Assembly: GCA_023424135.1 (NCBI GenBank)
Contig: JAFAEH010000090.1
Span: 1-8,657 of the forward strand
DNA length: 8,657 nucleotides
Source of the DNA: Actinomycetes bacterium
Lineage (GTDB): Bacteria > Actinomycetota > Actinomycetes > Actinomycetales > Cellulomonadaceae
Direction of reading: 5' to 3'
Of the stretch, positions 6,001-8,657 are shown piece after piece. The position numbers and the translations under genes were made by a program. Numbering within the stretch: position 1 is the first letter of the stretch; each line of letters begins with the position of its first letter. The notes under the pieces were generated by a model. The model did not search any database. It had not been told where the DNA came from and saw only the letters and a list, made by a program, of their open reading frames with translations.

Positions 6001-7225
6001 CGCGGGCGCCGACCCGGACCGCACCGACGCACGTGCACCCGCCCGCACGTCACCCGCGGGGGACGCGCCCGGGTCGCCGGTCGCGCCCGCGGCGCGGGCG
6101 ACACGCAGCACCCCCGGCACGGCGCTGGTCGTCGGGCGTCGCCGGCTGGGGGAGCCCGGCTCCGCCAAGGAGGTCCGCGAGGTCCTGCTCGACACGTCCG
6201 CCAGCGCGCTGCCGGTCACGTACCGCGCGGGCGACGCGCTCGCGGTCCGTCCCCTGACGCCGCCGGCACTGGTCGAGGAGTGGCTCGCCGCGACCGGGCT
6301 CGACGGGGACGTCGAGGTCGCGCTCGACGGGACCGCGGTGCGGCTGCACGACGCGCTGCGCACGCGCCTCGACCTGGGGCGCCCCACACCTGCGCTTCTG
6401 CGGTTCGTCGCCGAGCGCGCCGGCGGTGCCGCGGACGAGCTGCGCCGCGTGCTGCGCACCGACACCCGTGACGTGCTCGCGGCGTGGACGTGGGACAAGG
6501 GCGTCGTGGACGTCGTGGCCGCGCACCCGTGCGACGCCGGCGCGCAGGACTGGGTCGACGTGCTGCGCGCGACGCAGCCCCGCGCGTACTCCATCTCCTC
6601 GAGCCCGCTCGTCGACGCGCAGCGGGTGCGCCTGACCGTCTCCGTCGTGCGGTGGTCCGGCCCCACCGGGCGTGCACGCGGCGGCACGTGCTCGACGTTC
6701 CTCGCCGACACCGACCCGCAGGTGCCGGTGCAGGTGCACGTGCAGCCCAGCGCGCACTTCCACCTCCCGCAGGACCCGTCGACGCCCGTCGTGATGGTCG
6801 GGCCGGGGACGGGCGTGGCCCCGTTCGTCGGGTTCCTCGCCGAGCAGGAGGCCCGCGGGGCCACCGGCGAGAGCTGGCTGCTGTTCGGCGAGCAGCACGC
6901 CGCGACCGACTTCTGGTACCGCGACGAGCTCGACGCGTGGCGCGAGCGCGGCGTCCTGACCCGCCTGGACACCGCCTTCTCGCGCGACCAGCGGCAGAAG
7001 GTCTACGTGCAGGACCGGCTGCGCGAGCACGGCGCCGCGCTGTGGACGTGGCTCGAGCGCGGTGCGCACGTGTACGTGTGCGGCGACGCGACCCGCATGG
7101 CTCCCGACGTGGACGCGGCGCTGCGCGACGTCGTCGCCCGCCACGGACGTCTCGACGAGGCGGACGCGGGCGCGTACGTCAAGCGGCTGGGCGCCGAGCG
7201 GCGGTACGTGCGCGACGTGTACTGA
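3041..7225 (+). CDS. Single-chain NADPH-dependent nitrate reductase: molybdenum NasA/NarB-type enzyme fused to CysJ-like flavoprotein
   Basis: A 1394-residue cytoplasmic enzyme predicted to reduce nitrate to nitrite with NADPH. There is no signal peptide. Residues 1-725 are the molybdopterin oxidoreductase: 4Fe-4S cysteines C21, C24, C28 and C57 with relay K59; the molybdenum ligand C150 in NSRLCMASA; QPNAMGGRE at 345-353; TGRVQHQWH at 615-623. Residues 726-844 are a linker with a CysJ-like helix and no BFD-type 2Fe-2S domain. Residues 845-987 are an FMN flavodoxin domain (SQTGTAEE at 852, TSTFGDGDPPDNG, LGDPTYDRFCGHG). A Pro/Ala-rich linker follows (about 988-1026). The rest is the FAD/NADPH reductase: RAYSISSS from 1181, GGTCST 1214-1219, GPGTGVAPF 1254-1262, SRD at 1314-1316, C1347 in VCGDA, and the C-terminal RYVRDVY. 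SRD and the following lysine favour NADPH. The ATG overlaps the narK stop (TGATG) and has no strong ribosome box, so coupling is likely. Database names that call such proteins bifunctional with sulfite reductase reflect domain similarity only; no sulfite reductase haemoprotein is here. Confidence 0.93.
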   Translation: MTATTAEHDGRTVATQVATVCSYCGVGCGIVLDVGEDGTVRRASGDRTHPSNAGRLCTKGATSATMLAAGGRLTTALVRPERGAAPVAADLDATVAHVAHRLREILERDGPDAIALYVSGQMSIEAQYLANKLAKGFLRTRWIESNSRLCMASAGTGYKLSLGSDGPPGSYDDLDHADVFLLVGANMADCHPVLFLRLLDRVKAGARLVVVDPRRTATAEKADLFLQVRPGTDLALLNGLLHLLLEAGAVDDAFVAEHTEGWDAMPGFLADYPPDVVEQVTGVPAADLRAAAALIAGAGDWVSCWTMGLNQSTHGTWNTNALVNLHLATGAIGRRGSGPFSLTGQPNAMGGREMGYMGPGLPGQRSVLDADDRAFCEDLWGLPPGTIRADGGGTGTVDMFRRMADGEIRAAWVICTNPVATVGNRRTVIEGLERAELVVTQDVFADTETNAYADVVLPAAMWSEADGVMVSSERTMTLARRALAAPGSALPDWLLIARVATAMGFAGFAYSSSQEVFDELRQASNPRTGYDLRGVSYERLRREPVQWPCASADAPARNPVRYLNDGVHQPLLEHRDGTRPRLRFATASGRAVFHARPHVDPAELPDDDHPFWFTTGRVQHQWHTMTKTGKVPALNRLEPGPFVEVHPQDAARLGLVERAPVEVASRRGRAVLPVVVTDRVRPGTCFAPFHWNDVFGEYLAVNAVTNDAVDPLSLQPELKACAVALTPVAVVGHDGAPHGTSADLTPGAQDPSAPAVDGAAAVRALAALLGVDDVPVPELDAHERRYLAGFLAGLGRGLDGTPVLPASAPVGGEHALWVDGVLAGMFSRSPSAPATPDPCAAPARTVTVLWASQTGTAEEVARTVAQRLAGAGCSPHLLAMDDAVADPPRSGDLVLVTSTFGDGDPPDNGSAWWELVADPQAPTFGGARFAVLALGDPTYDRFCGHGRRLDHRLAELGARRLVDRLEREPGDDDAVDTWVGGLLAALSAGADPDRTDARAPARTSPAGDAPGSPVAPAARATRSTPGTALVVGRRRLGEPGSAKEVREVLLDTSASALPVTYRAGDALAVRPLTPPALVEEWLAATGLDGDVEVALDGTAVRLHDALRTRLDLGRPTPALLRFVAERAGGAADELRRVLRTDTRDVLAAWTWDKGVVDVVAAHPCDAGAQDWVDVLRATQPRAYSISSSPLVDAQRVRLTVSVVRWSGPTGRARGGTCSTFLADTDPQVPVQVHVQPSAHFHLPQDPSTPVVMVGPGTGVAPFVGFLAEQEARGATGESWLLFGEQHAATDFWYRDELDAWRERGVLTRLDTAFSRDQRQKVYVQDRLREHGAALWTWLERGAHVYVCGDATRMAPDVDAALRDVVARHGRLDEADAGAYVKRLGAERRYVRDVY

Positions 7226-7264
7226 GCGGGCGGGCGCCGCCGGGCCGCGGGTCGTGGGCCGGGC

Positions 7265-7270
7265 TATCGT
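7265..7270 (+). promoter_or_regulatory. Possible -10 element of the DUF2200 gene
   Basis: TATCGT fits the loose actinobacterial TANNNT -10 pattern and lies 35 bases before the ATG at 7305, giving a short leader. It is one of the few A/T-containing spots in the 79-base gap (7226-7304). No -35 is recognisable. A 7-bp inverted repeat (CCCGCGG type, 7245-7251 and 7275-7281) flanks it, which may be chance. Confidence 0.3.
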
Positions 7271-7292
7271 CGGTCCCGCGGCGAGCGAGCAC

Positions 7293-7307
7293 GGAGGTCG
7301 GACGATG
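7293..7307 (+). promoter_or_regulatory. Ribosome binding site and ATG start of the DUF2200 gene
   Basis: GGAGG at 7293-7297 is seven bases before ATG 7305. The same frame is open further upstream, back into the nitrate reductase gene, but this box and the family's usual N-terminus fix the start here. Confidence 0.8.
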
Positions 7308-7667
7308 GCGCGTGAGGACCGGGTGTTCCGGATGCCCTTCGGGGACGTCTACCCGTTGTACGTGACGAAGGTCGAGCGCAAGGGCCGCTCGCGCGCCGAG
7401 CTCGACCAGGTCCTGACGTGGCTGACGGGCTACGACGCCGACGGGCTGGCCCGCGCGGCCGCCGACGAGGTCACGCTTGCGGACTTCTTCGCGCACGCAC
7501 CGGCGATGAACCCGCACGCGTCCCTCATCACCGGCGTGATCTGCGGGCACCGGGTCGAGGAGATCGAGGACCCGCTCATGCGGAAGATCCGTTGGATGGA
7601 CAAGCTCGTCGACGAGGTCGCGCGCGGCAAGCGCATGACCTCGATCCTGCGCACGCCCGCCGCCTGA
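7305..7667 (+). CDS. DUF2200 family protein
   Basis: A 120-residue soluble protein matching the DUF2200 family along its whole length. Hallmarks are VFRMPFGDVYPLYVTKVERK (7-26), LTWLTGYD (37-44), the MNPHASLITGVICGHRVEEI stretch (68-87), EDPLMRKIRWMDKLVDE (88-104) and the C-terminal RGKRMTSILR. It is full length for the family. No signal peptide, membrane helix or metal-binding motif is evident. No function is known to me; the family is widespread in bacteria and is often encoded as a lone small gene. It starts 79 bases after the nitrate reductase gene with its own ribosome binding site and a possible promoter, so a link with nitrate metabolism is not implied by the sequence. It converges on the molybdopterin oxidoreductase gene with only 21 bases between stops. 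Confidence 0.92.
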   Translation: MAREDRVFRMPFGDVYPLYVTKVERKGRSRAELDQVLTWLTGYDADGLARAAADEVTLADFFAHAPAMNPHASLITGVICGHRVEEIEDPLMRKIRWMDKLVDEVARGKRMTSILRTPAA

Positions 7668-7688
7668 GACCCCGTCCCTGCCCGCGGG

Positions 7689-8657
7689 CTACCGGACACG
7701 GACGAGGACGGTGTCGTACCCGGCGGCACCGTCGGGCACCGCACCGGCGGGCACACCGGTCTGCGGGCCGTCCGGGTCCCACGCACGCACCGCGAGCAGG
7801 TGCTCGCCCGCGCTCGCACCCGTCCACGTCCAGCGCCACTGCCGCCACGTGTCGACGCCACCGTCACCCGCGAGGTCGGCGTCCTGCCACGGCCCGTCGT
7901 CGACCCGCACCTGCACGCGGGTCACACCGCGGTGCTGCGCCCACGCGGTCCCGGCGACGACGACGTCGCCGGCGGTGACGTCGGCGCCCGGACGCGGCAC
8001 CTCGATGCGTGACTGCGTCTTGACCGGTCCGCGCTCGGACCACCCGCGCGTCGTCCAGTACGCCTCGGCGCGGTCGAACCGCGTGACCTCGAGGTCCGTG
8101 ACCCACTTGGTCGCCGACACGTAGCCGTACAGGCCGGGCACGACGAGACGCACGGGGAAGCCGTGCTCGGGCGGCAGCGGGGCGCCGTCCATGGCGATCG
8201 CGAGCAGCGCGTCGCGCCCGTCCGTGAGGGCCTCGAGCGGGGTCGACGCGGTGAACCCGTCGACGCTGCGGGACAGCACCATGTCCGCCTGCGGGTCGGG
8301 CACGGCGCGCGCGAGCACGTCGCGCACCGGCAGCCCGAGCCAGCGCTGGTTGCCGACGAGGTCACCGCCGACGGGGTTCGACACGCACGCGAGCGTGACC
8401 CACGCCTCGACCAGGTCGGCCGCGAGCAGCTCGTCCCACGTGAGCTCGACCTCGTGGTCGACCAGGCCGTGCACGCGCAGCCGCCACGTCGAGGGGTCGA
8501 CCTGCGGCACGGTGAGCGCGGTGTCGATGCGGTAGAAGTCGTCGACGGGGGTGGCCCACGGCACCACGCCACGCACACCTGCCTCGACGTCGGTGGGCGG
8601 CGCGGGTGCCGGACGCGCGGCCTGCGGCAGGCGCAGCGCGTCGCGGGCCGCCAGCGC
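7689..8657 (-). CDS. Sulfite-oxidase-family molybdopterin-dependent oxidoreductase (5' partial)
   Basis: The visible 322 residues cover the catalytic part of a molybdopterin enzyme of the sulfite oxidase family. The frame is open to the right edge; the GTG at 8576 is probably not the start, since related actinobacterial proteins carry an N-terminal membrane region that would lie outside the window. From GTG 8576, the molybdenum-ligand cysteine is residue 64 (codon 8387-8385) in the TLACVSNPVGG motif, preceded by FYRIDTAL and WRLRVHGLV. The conserved stretch HGFPVRLVVPGLYGYVSATK and the ERGPVKTQSRIEVPRPG motif follow. The C-terminal part, from about AGDVVVAGTAWAQH, is the Ig-like Mo-co dimerisation domain, ending in VLVRVR and a TAG stop. 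Likely membrane-attached and facing outward. Substrate is uncertain: sulfite is possible, but several members of this family act on other compounds, and no cytochrome partner is visible. The gene is convergent with the DUF2200 gene. Confidence 0.85.
   Translation of the reverse strand, partial: ALAARDALRLPQAARPAPAPPTDVEAGVRGVVPWATPVDDFYRIDTALTVPQVDPSTWRLRVHGLVDHEVELTWDELLAADLVEAWVTLACVSNPVGGDLVGNQRWLGLPVRDVLARAVPDPQADMVLSRSVDGFTASTPLEALTDGRDALLAIAMDGAPLPPEHGFPVRLVVPGLYGYVSATKWVTDLEVTRFDRAEAYWTTRGWSERGPVKTQSRIEVPRPGADVTAGDVVVAGTAWAQHRGVTRVQVRVDDGPWQDADLAGDGGVDTWRQWRWTWTGASAGEHLLAVRAWDPDGPQTGVPAGAVPDGAAGYDTVLVRVR

Noticed and set aside
5573..7225. Sulfite reductase flavoprotein function for the C-terminal half
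   Set aside because: It is fused in frame to a nitrate reductase and there is no sulfite reductase haemoprotein nearby; the similarity reflects a shared FMN/FAD reductase module.
7245..7281. 7-bp inverted repeat around the possible -10 element of the DUF2200 gene as an operator
   Set aside because: Seven G/C bases spaced this far apart are easily found by chance in such DNA.
7668..7688. Bidirectional terminator between the convergent genes
   Set aside because: The 21-base gap has only the 8-base palindrome CCCGCGGG and no loop or T tract, so it is not a supportable terminator.

Overview
The window is very GC-rich (third codon positions almost all G or C), uses GTG and ATG starts with GGAGG ribosome binding sites, and encodes proteins typical of high-GC Actinobacteria. 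The protein set would fit a member of the Micrococcales such as Cellulomonas or a relative, but that placement is inference from overall protein character, not from a marker gene. It looks like chromosomal DNA. I see no insertion sequence, phage gene, tRNA, rRNA or CRISPR array.

Layout, left to right. (1) Positions 2-1393, plus strand: the 3' part of a membrane-anchored copper nitrite reductase (NirK type) carrying an extra N-terminal type-1 copper cupredoxin domain; its start lies before the window. (2) Positions 1394-1610: a 217-base gap with three GC-rich hairpins and probably the promoter of the next genes. (3) Positions 1611-3041, plus: a NarK-type nitrate/nitrite MFS transporter with a Pro/Thr/Ala-rich N-terminal extension; a perfect 24-base palindrome lies inside its eight codons 26-33. 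(4) Positions 3041-7225, plus: a 1394-residue fusion of a molybdenum assimilatory-type nitrate reductase and a CysJ-like FMN/FAD/NADPH reductase, its start overlapping the narK stop by one base (TGATG). (5) Positions 7305-7667, plus: a 120-residue DUF2200 protein with its own ribosome binding site. (6) Positions 7689-8657, minus, convergent with the previous gene: a sulfite-oxidase-family molybdopterin oxidoreductase, 5' end outside the window.

How they could work together: NarK brings nitrate in (or exports nitrite), and the fusion enzyme can take electrons from NADPH through FAD, FMN and a 4Fe-4S cluster to a molybdenum bis-MGD centre to make nitrite without a separate electron donor protein. 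The neighbouring NirK could turn nitrite into nitric oxide at the membrane. No ammonia-forming nitrite reductase (NirBD or NirA) is visible here. The most noteworthy items are the self-contained NADPH nitrate reductase beside a cupredoxin-fused NirK, and the cluster of hairpins and the exact palindrome around the narK start. The fusion architecture itself is, to my knowledge, already seen in database annotations of actinobacteria, so it is under-studied rather than wholly new.
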